A program made the translations under genes and the position numbers. Positions 11,398 through 21,169 of a DNA stretch of 39,514 nt are shown piece by piece (the stretch's first letter is position 1; each line of letters starts with the position of its first letter). The notes below the pieces were generated by a model. The model saw only the letters and a list, made by a program, of their open reading frames with translations, was not told where the DNA came from and made no database searches. Source of the DNA: Candidatus Altimarinota bacterium (GTDB taxonomy: Bacteria > Patescibacteriota > Gracilibacteria > BD1-5 > UBA2023); NCBI GenBank assembly GCA_023260135.1, contig JALQWG010000003.1:98684-138197 (forward strand), in the 5' to 3' direction.

Positions 11398-11892
11398 ATG
11401 AAGAAAATTCTTCTCGCGAGTCTCGCAACACTCGCACTCTCACCTGCCCTCCTCTTCGCTCGTCATGGCGATGGAACAGAAGTCGAGATACACAAGAGCT
11501 CTGGTCATAGTGGTGTCGTCATGAGTGGTACAACTATGAGTGGATCTCATAACGGTTGGCATCATGGAACTGGTTCGACTGGAACTGGATGGACAGCATC
11601 TGGTCGTGTCAATACTGGCGCCCTCATCGAGGCCAATCTCAAGGCACTCCATGCAGACATATCCAAGCTCACTCCAGAGCAGAAGGTAGAACTCACTGCC
11701 ATGATCCGCACATATCTCACATCCAAGGGTATTACTCCTACTGTTCCAACGATGAACGACGACGCAAAAAAGGCTACAAAAGAAGCCCTCAAGGAAAAAA
11801 GAAAGGCCCTCCAAGCTGAGATGAAGGCAAAACGCGAAGCCCTCAAAGCAGAGAGAAAGTCTCTCAAAAAATCAAGAAGTAATGATGACTAA
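11398..11892 (+). CDS. Secreted His/Gly/Ser-rich protein with a basic helical tail
   Basis: A protein of 164 aa. A signal peptide (MKKILLASLATLALSPALLFA) is followed by a His-, Gly- and Ser/Thr-rich segment (about residues 22-80). Next comes a helical part with the phrase LTPEQKVELTAMI, and a Lys/Ala/Glu-rich C-terminus (residues ~125-164) that should form a charged helix or coiled coil. LTPEQ recalls the LTxxQ motif of Spy/CpxP periplasmic proteins, but the similarity is too slight to assign. The His-rich part could bind metal. It stands alone between recJ and a strong terminator. Confidence 0.7.
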   Translation: MKKILLASLATLALSPALLFARHGDGTEVEIHKSSGHSGVVMSGTTMSGSHNGWHHGTGSTGTGWTASGRVNTGALIEANLKALHADISKLTPEQKVELTAMIRTYLTSKGITPTVPTMNDDAKKATKEALKEKRKALQAEMKAKREALKAERKSLKKSRSNDD

Positions 11893-11930
11893 TCATCATA
11901 TTGGTCTCTAAAAAGCTTTAAAAAAATCAA

Positions 11931-11960
11931 AAATCCACTCGGTCAGGGGTGGATTTTTTT
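11931..11960 (+). terminator. Rho-independent terminator
   Basis: AAATCCACTC pairs with GGGTGGATTT around a GGTCAG loop and is followed by a T run. It ends the transcript of the secreted protein. The csaA promoter starts two bases later. Confidence 0.85.
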
Positions 11961-11961
11961 G

Positions 11962-11989
11962 TTGAAATACTCATATTTTCCCCTATAAT
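11962..11989 (+). promoter_or_regulatory. csaA promoter, predicted leaderless
   Basis: TTGAAA (11962-11967), a 16-nt spacer and TATAAT (11984-11989). The ATG follows after six bases (TATAATTCTCTCATG), so transcription should start at or next to the start codon. The identical 15-nt string precedes the small gene at 22934. Confidence 0.75.
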
Positions 11990-11995
11990 TCTCTC

Positions 11996-12337
11996 ATGCA
12001 AAAAACTATCAACTGGCAAGAATTCGAACAAGTAGCACTCTGTGTTGGGACAATTATTGCCGTCGAGGATTTTCCTGAGGCACGCAAAGCTGCATACAAG
12101 ATTACTGTGGATTTCGGGCAAGAAATCGGTATCAAAAGATCCAGCGCACAGATAACAACACACTATACCAAGGAGGAACTCATCGGAAAACAGATCATCT
12201 GAGTCGTGAACTTCCCTCCGAAACAAATCGGGAACTTTATGAGTGAATTCCTCTGTACCGGATTTTATCGTGAAGATGGTTCCGTGATACTCGCCATCCC
12301 TGAACGCGATGTCCCGAACGGCGCAAAACTCGGATAA
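11996..12337 (+). CDS. csaA: CsaA-like tRNA-binding-domain protein
   Basis: A protein of 113 aa made of a single OB-fold tRNA-binding domain, as in CsaA, a homodimeric export-related chaperone; members of this fold also bind tRNA. Recognised by [43 protein letters not shown], the near-invariant [17 protein letters not shown] and the C-terminal [13 protein letters not shown]. The glycine before VVNFPPK is UGA. It is preceded by a leaderless-type promoter and leads a close-packed run of small genes. Confidence 0.9.
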
Positions 12338-12347
12338 CTATATAATC

Positions 12348-12890
12348 ATGCAAACTATTACATTCATCACGGGCAATCAGAAAAAAGCAGACCATCTCTC
12401 TCGTCTCATCGGAATGAGTGTCGAACACATCAAGCTCGACCTCGATGAGATACAATCTCTGAGCTTGCGAGAAGTCGTCGAGCACAAGGCACGACAGGCA
12501 TATGACAAAGTCCAGAAGCCAGTTCTCGTCGAAGATGTCGCACTCGAATTCGAAGCACTCGGACGACTGCCAGGAACTTTTATCAAGTTCTTCATCTCTG
12601 AGATATCACACACAGATATCTGTCGTCTCCTCGATGGACGAAGTCGCAGAGCAACGGGTCGATGTGGATATGGATACTATGATGCAGATGGATTCACCTA
12701 CTTCGAAGGCAGTCTCGGTGGACAGATAGCAGAGAATCCAGGCGGATCCAATTGATTCGGATGGGATCCACTTTTTATCCCCGATGGATACAGTGTCACT
12801 CGCTCAGAACTCTCACCAGAGGACTATGACCAGGTATACCTCCAGATCAAACCAATAGAAAAAGTTCGGGAATTTTTAATGAGTAGATAA
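12348..12890 (+). CDS. RdgB/HAM1-family non-canonical purine NTP pyrophosphatase
   Basis: A protein of 180 aa. The family hydrolyses ITP, dITP and XTP to monophosphates and cleans the nucleotide pool. The start FITGNQKKADHL fits the TGNxxK substrate loop. LDLDEIQSLSLREVVEHKA, VLVEDVALEFEAL, LPGTFIKFF and GFGWDPLFIPDG follow; the first glycine of GFGWDP is UGA. It is closer to the archaeal/eukaryotic HAM1 style (VEDVALEF) than to E. coli RdgB. It starts 10 nt after csaA and ends two bases before the next ATG. Confidence 0.85.
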
Positions 12891-12892
12891 CT

Positions 12893-13279
12893 ATGTTCGC
12901 CCTCTCCGACATCTCCACCGCGCACGCCAAGGTAAAATCTGGTGCTGATTTTCCACAGTATGCTCGCGACCTCATAGCGATGGGAGTGACTGCATACGAT
13001 ACATATGTATCAGACGGACGCGCGGTCTACCTCGGTAATCCCGAGCCACTCATCTCTCCTGCCAAGTACAATACACTCACCCCAGCGGAAAACTCGAACA
13101 AAGAAAGATTCCTCGAGCGACTGAGACTCCATCAGTCAGGCGGAACTGACTATATGACATTCTGTCAGGATTGTGCCGATACTGGTATTGAGAAGTGGAC
13201 AATTGATATATCCACACATACATGTACGTACTATGATAGAGGTGGGAATCAGATGTACACAGAACATTTTCCAGAATAA
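12893..13279 (+). CDS. DUF1398 family protein
   Basis: A protein of 128 aa. The start MFALSDISTAHAKVKSGADF and the central VTAYDTYVSDGRAVYLG are diagnostic of DUF1398, small soluble proteins of unknown function sometimes annotated as phage-envelope-like. The C-terminus has CxxC-type spacing (FCQDCADTGIEKWTID) and aromatic residues. There is no signal or membrane segment and no UGA codon. It is packed between RdgB and two VOC genes, in the run of dispersed small families. Confidence 0.8.
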   Translation: MFALSDISTAHAKVKSGADFPQYARDLIAMGVTAYDTYVSDGRAVYLGNPEPLISPAKYNTLTPAENSNKERFLERLRLHQSGGTDYMTFCQDCADTGIEKWTIDISTHTCTYYDRGGNQMYTEHFPE

Positions 13280-13304
13280 TCTATATTCAATAACTATCAA
13301 TCTT

Positions 13305-13751
13305 ATGACCACTAATCCTATCACTCCCGCACTCTGGTTCCACACCAATGATGGGAAAATCCAGACCGTTCTCAGCTATTATCAGACGATTTTCTGAGAG
13401 AGCTTCGTCCTCAACTATACTATGCCTCTTGGTGAGACTCCAAGTGGATACTCCGAACTCGCAGAAGTGACGATATTCGGTCAACGGTATTCTATGATGA
13501 CGACGGCAGAGAAACATCATGAGTTCAATGATGCATTTTCCCTCATCATCAACTGTCAGGATCAAGAGGAGATAGATAAGTATTGGGGTTACTTCACAAG
13601 AGAATGAAAAGAGGTACAATGCGGTTGGTGCAATGACCGATTCGGACTCAGGTGGCAAGTCATACCCGCTAATCTCGGTGAGCTCATGCAGCGACCGAAT
13701 GCATGGGAAGTGATGATGAAGCAGAAGAAAATAATTATCGCGGAATACTAA
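13305..13751 (+). CDS. PhnB-like VOC-superfamily protein (3-dmu-9_3-mt type)
   Basis: A protein of 148 aa. The start TPALWFHTNDGKIQTVLSYYQTIF, FGQRYSMMT, FSLIINCQDQEEIDKYW and the terminal FGLRWQVIPANLGELM are typical of PhnB-like, metal-poor VOC proteins. The function of most members is unproven. UGA-glycines occur after TIF and in the RE-G-KE stretch before CGWC. It sits next to a second VOC gene. Confidence 0.82.
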
Positions 13752-13769
13752 TTTTTTCATACCTACTAT

Positions 13770-14141
13770 ATGAGTATCCAACTCTGACCAATCATCATCG
13801 GTGTCCATAGTATCGAGAGATTTCGACTCTTTTATGAGAAAGTATTTGGATTTATCGCAAAAGAAGAAAGTCCTCACTATCTCGCTGGACATATTTGAGA
13901 AGCTTTCGTTGAGATCGAGGAAGACTCTCCGCATAGACTCCCCTACTGGGCCGAGGGTAATATCGGCACGTATAAAAATAGTGAATTCCTCGTCGATGAT
14001 ATAGAGGGATTTATCCTCAAGGTCACGGAATATGGAGGAAGTATACTCACTCCACCTCGTGCTATGCCATGGTGAGGGAGCAATGCAGAAATCGGAGATA
14101 TCGATAACAATATATTTCTGATTAGTCAGAAATCTTTATAA
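13770..14141 (+). CDS. VOC-superfamily (glyoxalase-like) protein
   Basis: A protein of 123 aa with one pair of beta-alpha-beta-beta-beta units. Seen are IQLGPIIIGVHSIERFRLFYEKVFGF, HRLPYWAEGNIGTY and FLVDDIEGFILKVTEYGG, then an IGDIDNNIFLISQ terminal strand. Several glycines are UGA. It is probably an enzyme or binding protein for a small molecule; the metal ligands are not clear enough to predict a reaction. Twelve bases separate it from the AHSA1 gene. Confidence 0.75.
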
Positions 14142-14153
14142 TTTTTTATAACT

Positions 14154-14579
14154 ATGACCAACACTCTCACCCTCTCCCGTACTTTTCCATATTCTACCGA
14201 AAAAGTCTTCTCAAAATACTCTGATGCGGATGCTCTTGCTCGTTGGTGGTGACCACATGGATTTACCAATACGTTTGATACATTCGACTTCGTAGAGTGA
14301 GGACATTGGGTTTTTACCATGCATTCTGCTGATGGTCAGGATTTTCTGAATGAACATGTATTTCACAAAATAGAAAAAAATCATATCATCATGGAGCATA
14401 TCGTCGAACCTGTATTCACCCTCGAGGTCATCCTCGAAGAAGTGAGTAAAAATGAAACTAAGATGACATGGAATTCTACATTCGCGAACGAGGAGTTCCT
14501 CATGAAGATGCGAGACTTTCTCATAGAGAAAAATGGGGAAAACTTCGATAGACTCGAGAGAGAATTGAGAGAATTTTAG
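14154..14579 (+). CDS. AHSA1/START-family SRPBCC protein
   Basis: A protein of 141 aa. The start TLTLSRTFPYSTEKVFSKYS and the family hallmark ARWWGPHGFTNT (glycine of WWGP is UGA) identify the Activator-of-Hsp90-ATPase homology 1-like SRPBCC fold, a hydrophobic-cavity domain. Later blocks are FVEGGHWVFTMHSADG, VLEEVSKNETKMTWN and a C-terminal helix. Function unknown. It ends with TAG just before a bidirectional terminator. Confidence 0.85.
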
Positions 14580-14605
14580 TCATAGGATGTATATCAGATA
14601 TTTTA

Positions 14606-14635
14606 AAAACTCCACCGAGAACTGGTGGAGTTTTT
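14606..14635. terminator. Bidirectional terminator between convergent genes
   Basis: AAAACTCCACC pairs with GGTGGAGTTTTT around GAGAACT, with A and T runs on both sides. It separates the plus-strand AHSA1 gene from the minus-strand TMEM43 gene, and its right end nearly touches the latter's stop codon. Confidence 0.88.
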
Positions 14636-14636
14636 G

Positions 14637-15803
14637 TTAGATTGTTGGTGGAGTTGGTATTGGATTTTTGCGAGTATGGAGATAGTAGTATATACCAGCT
14701 CCTATTGCGAGACATACGGCGAGGACGACGAGCGAGACAATAGGACGAGCTGCGAACCACGCGATGATGATGATACCACCACCGAGAACTACTGTCAGGA
14801 GGAGTGCGATGAGCCCAACTCCTGTATCCACGATCCATGCGAGCGGTGGGATGACCTTCGCGAGGATAGGGAGTATTCGGAAGAAGAGGAGGAATCCTAC
14901 AAATATAAATACGAGTCATCCGATGCGCCAGATCCATGTAATAAGTGTATTTTCTTCTGTAGCATGCTGGAACATCTCTGTTGCAGTCTTGGTACCTGAT
15001 TCGATACGAGTGATGTCTGATCCTGACTTGGCAATATATGAACTGAGCATGTTCCCTGACTGCTTCGCGAGGATACTCGCGAGATAGTTATTCTCTACGG
15101 TATTGTATGAGATTCTGAGGTCACCAATCTGAGGATTCTGGGGATCAGCTGAGACATATATAGCATCGCCCACTATAGTCTCTCCTGTATGGAGACTCGG
15201 AGTATAGCGAGAGAGTGGGAGTGTAGTCGTGACTGGAATCTGTTCTATAAGAGGAGTAGAGAGTATGTACTTTCCGATATTTGCTCGCTCTACGATGCTA
15301 TCGGTACTCGAGTACTTCCAGGTTATTGGATTCTCATGTCCTGTTTTCTCATGGAACATACTCGAATCTATCGGTGTATCATCCCATACCTTGGCATATG
15401 TATATGTGGTAGTTGTAGTCTGGCTTCCTCCGAGCTTGTCCGATGATGTTGCGTCTGATTTTTCATCCCACTGATACATCTCGACTGTTCTCATGAGGCG
15501 TATACCAGAAAATGTGAGTCCAAACTGTGTATCTGAGAGTGCCTCATCTGTCTCTATTTTTCCAGTAAGATGTACGAGCTTGCCATCGAGAGTAGGATCG
15601 ACTGCATCTGCTTGTGCGAGCTGTACACTTGACTGTCATTCACGGATAGCACTCTGCATATCTGCATTGCGTCATTCATTGTTCCAGAGAGTCAAGCATG
15701 CAAAAAATACGAGAACTGGACCGATGATGATACCAGCAAGTGCATCCTTAATCCTGGAACCATATGACTGAGTCGTGGTCACTGTGACCTGATCGTTTGA
15801 CAT
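14637..15803 (-). CDS. TMEM43-family membrane protein
   Basis: A protein of 388 aa. One transmembrane helix lies near the N-terminus (ALAGIIIGPVLVFFACLTLW). A large extracytoplasmic domain has WNNEGRNADMQSAIREG, VDPTLDGKLVHLTGKI, FGLTFSGIRLMRTVEMYQW and PIDSSMF, all matching the TMEM43/LUMA family. Three or four helices follow at the C-terminus (GLVFIFVGFLLFFRILP; IALLLTVVLGGGIIIIAWF; VVLAVCLAIGAGIYYYL). UGA-glycines include the one in NEGR. Bacterial members have no settled function; human TMEM43 is an inner-nuclear-membrane protein. It is the only minus-strand gene between 9316 and 27295. Confidence 0.88.
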
Positions 15804-15881
15804 AGGAATTGTAGTTAAAAAAGATGTAAACTCTCAAAAGTATATACATCACGAAGGAAAATCAAGAAATAAAAATTGAGT

Positions 15882-15909
15882 TTGTAATGATAAACGTTTT
15901 ATATAAAAT
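15882..15909 (+). promoter_or_regulatory. Putative promoter for the lipoprotein gene
   Basis: TTGTAA (15882-15887), a 16-nt spacer and TAAAAT (15904-15909), in the 155-nt divergent gap 15804-15958. A TATACT (15948-15953) five bases before the ATG may be an alternative -10. Confidence 0.4.
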
Positions 15910-15958
15910 TCATACTAATCAATATAGTATTTGATTCATCGTAGTATTATACTGTCCT

Positions 15959-16519
15959 ATGCAAAAACTCACACTCACATTCCTCATCATCCTATGACTC
16001 TCATTCCTCACATCTTGTAGTATCAGAATACAGCAAGATATGGGTCAGATTCCTCTAAAGCCAACAGAAACACAAGATATCACCGCCGAACAATCAGCAA
16101 CCGAGGATAATACAGGTGAACTCAGCTACGAGGAACGCGAAGAGCTCAATATGGTCGATGATAGTCTCACGGTACTCCTCGGACAACAAGAGGTAACATG
16201 TACAGAGTCATTCAATTCCTATGTGACCAAGATGATTGACGAACGACCTGACGGATACGAATGAATCATCACCTACTATGACCTCATCCGTCATCCAGAG
16301 TCTGGTCTATGTATCCTCGGATACTCAGCGAATACTGATGTAGTGTACAACTTCTATGTTATGGATATCGATAACTCTCGTGAACTCTCTCGGTTCGAGT
16401 GTAGCGCAGACTACGATGTAGAGACAGATACACTCATCCCATGCAACGAGTCTGGGAGACTCGTCACGACCAAGTCTGAGTACGATAGCTATATCGCAGA
16501 TATACTCGGTCAACAATAA
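15959..16519 (+). CDS. Lipoprotein of unknown family
   Basis: A protein of 186 aa. The signal sequence MQKLTLTFLIILGLSFLTSC ends in a lipobox cysteine (Cys20). The mature protein begins with an acidic, Thr/Glu-rich linker (~residues 25-70), then a more ordered domain with four cysteines (VTCTESF, GLCILGY, RFECSAD, IPCNESG) that may form two disulfides. UGA-glycines occur in the signal (ILGLSF) and in YEGIIT. I do not recognise the domain. Divergent from the TMEM43 gene. Confidence 0.75.
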
Positions 16520-16543
16520 CTTCACTTTTTAACCTTTCTTTTT

Positions 16544-16993
16544 ATGTCTAAAAAACTCACTGTATCAGTTACTATCAATGCCCCTCTTGCAACCGTCTGG
16601 AATGCTATGTGGAATCCAGAACATATAGTTCATTGGGCATTCGCTGACGAGGCAACATGGCACTGTCCATGGGCTCGGGGTGAAGAACCTCAGGTTGGTG
16701 GGATTTTCACGACTCGTATGGAGGCACGCGATGGATCATTCGGATTTGACCTTACGGCTCAGTATACTGAAGTCACACCGATGAAGTCTATGAGCTATAC
16801 ACTCGGTGAGATGCAGGAGTATTTCCTCGATGCAGGCCGTGTCGTGGATATCACATTCGAGGAGGCTCCAGAGGGAGTACTCGTCACAGAGACATTCGAC
16901 GCGGAGGATGTACATCCAGAAGATATGCAGATAGCAGGATGGACTGCAATCCTCCAGAACCTGAAGAAGCATGTCGAGAGCCTCTGACAGTAA
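16544..16993 (+). CDS. AHSA1/SRPBCC-family protein
   Basis: A protein of 149 aa. LTVSVTINAPLATVWNAMWN, IVHWAFADEATWHCPW, VGGIFTTRMEARDGSFGFDL and GWTAILQNLKKHVESL follow the SRPBCC pattern of the polyketide-cyclase/AHSA1 type. Its last residues are Gly-Gln only if the UGA at 16985-16987 is read through to TAA (16991-16993). It has 40-50 residues of spacing between motifs as in the gene at 14154, but the WWGP hallmark is replaced by HWAF. Function unknown. Confidence 0.8.
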
Positions 16994-17012
16994 TATAACA
17001 AAACTCACATCT

Positions 17013-17813
17013 ATGATACAAAAACTCTACAAATTCTTCCGAAAAGAAGTATTTATTACCTGTTTTCTCATCGCGAGTGCCATACTCTGCGTGAAGCTCT
17101 ATATCATACCAGATACTTGGGAATTCATAGAACCGATTTCGATATACACAGCCCTCCTCTCGTCGGTGATTTTTATCTATGGTTTCATGATTGCACCTGC
17201 GGTTGCAGAATACAAGGAGAGTGAGAGAATAAAAGTCGAACTCAAGTCCACAATAGAGAATATCCTTCTCGATGCTGAGCACTTTCAGCGACTCCAAAAG
17301 AATCTCTCAGTAGAAAGTTTTCGAAATCATATAGCAGATATCCTCCTCTATGTATTCTACCGAGTGGCGGATAATATATGAGGAAAAAGTATCAACTCTC
17401 TCATCTATGAGACGACAGACTTCCTCGTGGAAGCAGAAAAATCAGGAATTACCGCGAATCATATCATCAAGCTCAAACAAGAACTCTCATCTATGAGGCG
17501 CATCATCTGACGACTTCTGCAGATCAAGGATACAGATAGCCTCCCAGCGGTTGTACACAATCTGAAGAACTTTATCACGCTCTTCATCATCACGACACTC
17601 CTATTTCTCAATATCGGAAACACTGCTACTGAGACAATATTTTCCGAGATAAAAGAATGAATCGTAATATTCATCCTCTCATTTGTCTACTCATACCTCT
17701 CGCTCATCATCACGAATCTCGAGAATCCATTCGACAAGAGGAACTTCTCTGGTTATATCGATATGAGCTATCTGAAGAAGTATGCAGAAGATATAAAACT
17801 CAACCGAGAATAG
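17013..17813 (+). CDS. Four-helix integral membrane protein, unknown
   Basis: A protein of 266 aa. Hydrophobic helices are near residues 13-33, 43-66, ~185-205 and ~215-235. A ~110-residue polar region lies between helices 2 and 3, rich in Lys/Glu and likely cytoplasmic and helical. The C-terminal ENPFDKRNFSGYIDMSYLKK recalls the bestrophin-like/DUF4239 tail (LENPF), but I would not assign it firmly. Several glycines are UGA, e.g. NIGGKS and IIGRLL. TAG stop two bases before the TSUP ATG suggests co-translation with that permease. Confidence 0.7.
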
Positions 17814-17814
17814 C

Positions 17815-18546
17815 ATGCTCGAAAATCTCCCCCTCTACATCTCCGCTCTCATCGCCGAGATCGCTGGTACGATATCAGGATTCGGTTCTTCGTCGATCCT
17901 CCTCCCGATGGCACACCAGTTTTTCGACTATCAGAATGCCATCATCCTTGTCGCGATATATCATATATTCGGCAATGCGTCGAGACTCTCACTCACATAT
18001 CATCATTGGGACAAGCGGATATTTTTCCTCTTCGGGATACCAAGTGTCATCGCGACTGTCATCGGAGCCTCACTCGTTGGTCAAGTGAATCCCGATATAC
18101 TCAAGGTGATACTCGCAACTGTCCTCTCGATTTTTGCCATCTACTCACTCTGGAGGCCTGCATTCCAGGTTACTCCGACTCCTCTCATCGGTCGTATCGG
18201 TGGTGCACTCTCAGGATTCACAGCATGACTCATCGGAACAGGTGGGGTGCTCAGAGGGGCATTTATGACGATGTTCGGACTTGCTCGGGAACGATATATT
18301 GCGACAATTGCATCCATAGCACTCCTCGTAGACTTTACCCGCATACCGCTCTATTTCGGGCAGGGATTCCTCTCTACTGAGTATCTACGGCTCATCCCCA
18401 TACTCCTCATCATCGCATATATCGGGTCATACATCGGCAAAAAGATAGTGAATCATATACCAACAGAACTCCTCAAAAAAATCATCCTCATCGGTATCAT
18501 CATCATGAGCATCTGGCTCGGATATCAGTGATATAGTAACCTCTAA
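17815..18546 (+). CDS. TSUP (TauE/SafE) family permease
   Basis: A protein of 243 aa with seven to eight hydrophobic segments. The N-terminal EIAGTISGFGSSSILLPMAH and the central GGALSGFTAGLIGTGGVLRG are the two repeated TSUP glycine motifs. In the second, the glycine after TA is UGA. The last four residues after Tyr-Gln (G-Y-S-N-L) also need UGA read-through. The family moves sulfur-containing or organic anions; the substrate cannot be told. It follows the four-helix gene directly and is followed four bases later by the VOC lipoprotein. Confidence 0.88.
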
Positions 18547-18549
18547 AAT

Positions 18550-19512
18550 ATGTACAAATCCATCATCATATCTCTCCTCATATCGAGCACATTACTCATA
18601 TCATGTAGTGAGCAAACTCCTACAGCAACCCAAACGGAAACAATAGTGAAAACAAGCAATGTCACTATTCCACCAGTACCAACAGAACCAACTATCGAGA
18701 TGTGAATCGTAGAACTCTCGGTGGCAGAACTCGCGAAGATGCGGGATTTTTATAGTGAGGTCGTATGACTCGATATCCTCGGGAGCACTGCGGATACAGT
18801 ATACCTCTGAGAGGGCAACCGTATCCTCATATCACTCAGAGAAGAACTCAACTACACTCGACCTCCGCAGTGAGAAGCCTGACTCTATCATCTCGCTATC
18901 ACCCATACATCGAGAAAAACTCTTGCAGCGAGAGTACGGACGATTCTCACGAAAACTCCAGAACTCTACCAATGAAGCTCAGACCATACTGCAACTGAGG
19001 CATTTTACTTCGCAGACCCAGAGGGCAACTGACTCGAGTTCTACTATGACAAGCCTCGCACCGAGTGGCAGTACCAGGATGGCAAACCTGTCATGTGAAG
19101 TACCTACATAGATACTCTTGCCTATATCAAGCGTTATGCTGACATGCCCGTCTCAGAAGGTACTACTTCCATGTGACATGTACATCTGAAGGTTGGATCT
19201 ATCGATGAAGCAGTGAAGTTCTATCGAGATATACTTCTCTTTGAAGTCATGAGCAAAGAGTCAACAGCACTCTTCGTCTCTCGCGATGGATACCATCACC
19301 ATCTCGGGCTCAATACCTGGGAGAGTCTCGGCAGTAAAAAAAGAACCGCCAATACCTATGGGCTCAGGAGCTATGAGCTGAAGTATACAGAGGCGCTCTA
19401 TGAGAAGATACGTAGAAACCTCGATACAGCAAAAATTCCCTACACTGAAAGTGACTCAACGCTCCGAGTAGATGACCCGTGGTGAAACACTATCAAGATT
19501 CGTCAATTCTAA
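18550..19512 (+). CDS. Lipid-anchored double-VOC (CatE-like dioxygenase-fold) protein
   Basis: A protein of 320 aa. The signal peptide ends in LLISC (Cys19). It carries two VOC domains: the first with GIVELSVAELAKMRDFYSEV and FADPEGNGLEFYYDKP, the second with GHVHLKVGSIDEAVKFYRDIL, YHHHLGLNTW and RVDDPWGNTIKIRQF. The pattern DPEGNGLEFYYDKP closely resembles CatE/YfiE-like ring-cleavage or glyoxalase proteins, which are normally cytoplasmic. The lipobox would place it outside the membrane, which is unusual. At least ten glycines are UGA. A terminator follows. Confidence 0.85.
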
Positions 19513-19522
19513 TATTCTTGCA

Positions 19523-19560
19523 TAACTCTCACAAACCGTATAATGTGAGAGTTTTATTTT
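19523..19560 (+). terminator. Rho-independent terminator
   Basis: AACTCTCACA (19524-19533) pairs with TGTGAGAGTT (19544-19553) and is followed by a T-rich run into the DUF1761 leader. It closes the transcript of the VOC lipoprotein. Confidence 0.85.
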
Positions 19561-19574
19561 TTCACTTTTTTCCT

Positions 19575-19997
19575 ATGTCTGAACTCAACTGGATGGCGAT
19601 TGGAGTATGCACTCTCCTCATGTTCATGGGTGGCGCAGTATGGCATGGACCGATATTCGGGAAACTCTGGATGAAGATACACCATGGAGACAAGGCTCTG
19701 TCTGACTCAGAGATGAAAAAAGCTATGGAATGAATGTGGAAACTCATGCTTACAGAGTTCATCATGTCATTGCTCATGATCATTGGACTCGCATGTGTCA
19801 TCATGGTAATGCCAGAATACAGTGGTATACGTACTGCATTTATGGTGTGGCTTGCATTTGTTCTCCCGACACTCACGAGTTCAGTTATCTGGGGTGGAGA
19901 CAAGCGTGAATGGATGTGCAAAAAAATAGCCGTCACTGGAAGCTACCGCCTCATAGCACTCCTCATAGCTGGATATATTCTCGATATGTGGAGATAA
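19575..19997 (+). CDS. DUF1761 membrane protein
   Basis: A protein of 140 aa with four hydrophobic helices. The first helix runs into GGAVWHGPIFGKLWMKI, the DUF1761 signature (W-x-GP-x-FGK-x-W). LTSSVIWGGDKREW and the final helix RLIALLIAGYILDMW complete it. The glycine in AMEGMWK is UGA. Function unknown. Confidence 0.88.
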
Positions 19998-20000
19998 TCT

Positions 20001-20792
20001 ATGCGTCTCGTATCATACAACATCTGAATCAAGATAGATAACAACAGAGAAGTGTCATGATTACTCAAAAATCTCGATGCTGACTTTATTGCTTTGCAGG
20101 AGGCCTGTCGTCCGAATAGCGAAGAGGCGTATCCACAATTCCGTTCATTTGAATACATACAATCAGAACTCAAGAATTCCCACCCATACTCACTATTTTG
20201 AGAGCTCTGGCATGGAAGCCATTTTGAGAAAAACTGAGATATATACCTGGATTTTGGATGAGATATCTCCCAGGGAAATGCTCTCATAAGCAAATATCAA
20301 GTCTCAAAAAGTGAGAATTCATTCTACCAATGAGAATATGCATTATTCGAGGATACAACGAATTTTCGTCGTGATGATCATCCACGAGCTGTCCTCATAG
20401 GAGAATATATCATCGATGATAAACCCATGAGAATACTCAATGTTCATGGTATCTGGAATGCTACACGACTCTGAGATAGTCGTACACACAATCAGATACA
20501 ACATATCATAAAAAAAATACACGAGTCAGATGTACCAACACTCGTTGTTTGAGATTTTAACCTCCTTCCCACATCATCTGATATCCTTGAGATGAACGAG
20601 ATTTTTAGAAATCTCGTATCAGAATATGGTATCGTATCGACCCGTCCAGCATTTGATGATGGACTCGATATCGGTGGTATCATTGTAGACTATGTCTTCG
20701 CGAGCAGGCACATCTGTGTAGAGAACCTGACCACAATCGATACACCTATATCAGATCACTTCCCACTCATCTTAGATTTTTCTATACGATAA
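20001..20792 (+). CDS. Endonuclease/exonuclease/phosphatase (EEP) family protein
   Basis: A protein of 263 aa. The start MRLVSYNIGIKIDNN (first UGA-glycine after NI) and FIALQEACR (metal-binding Glu) open the fold. ILNVHGIWN, TLVVGDFNLLP (Asp, Asn catalytic) and IDTPISDHFPLILDF (Asp-His) complete the active site. It belongs with ExoIII/sphingomyelinase-like hydrolases; no signal peptide, so it is cytosolic. The substrate, DNA or a phosphoester, is not evident. Its TAA overlaps the next ATG by one base. Confidence 0.88.
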
Positions 20793-21139
20793 TGTCCCCT
20801 ATCGACCTCTACATTTCCGATATCGAGAATCCTCTGGAACGAACAGCACTCGAAAATCTCAGGACAGAAGTACATGAAATCCTCTGAGAATACGAAGAGT
20901 GCATCTCGTATGGGATGCCAGCTTTTCGTGTGGGGAAAACTTGTGTTGCAGGATTCTCGAAGTTCAAAAACCATCTCTCGTTCTTCCCTTTTTCTGGAAC
21001 AACACTCGAGGATTTCCATGATGAACTCGACACTCTCGGATTCACCTATACCAAGTCCGGAGTCCACTTCACACCAGAAAAACCGATTCCACGAGAACTC
21101 CTCACAAAAATAATGCAAAAAAGATTCGAATCACTATAA
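20792..21139 (+). CDS. DUF1801 (YdhG-like) protein
   Basis: A protein of 115 aa. EECISYGMPAFRVGKTCVAGFSK and HLSFFPFSG, FTYTKSGVHFTPEKPIPREL match the DUF1801/iron-chaperone-like fold (frataxin-related topology). The glycine in EILGEYE is UGA. Function in bacteria is unsettled. Translationally coupled to the EEP gene by a TAATG overlap. Confidence 0.88.
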
Positions 21140-21169
21140 TAAAACCCTTATCCTCTCACCTCCTCTTAT

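Noticed and set aside
13287-13934. 215-codon minus-strand open frame
   Set aside because: Antisense to two VOC genes whose motifs are clear on the plus strand.
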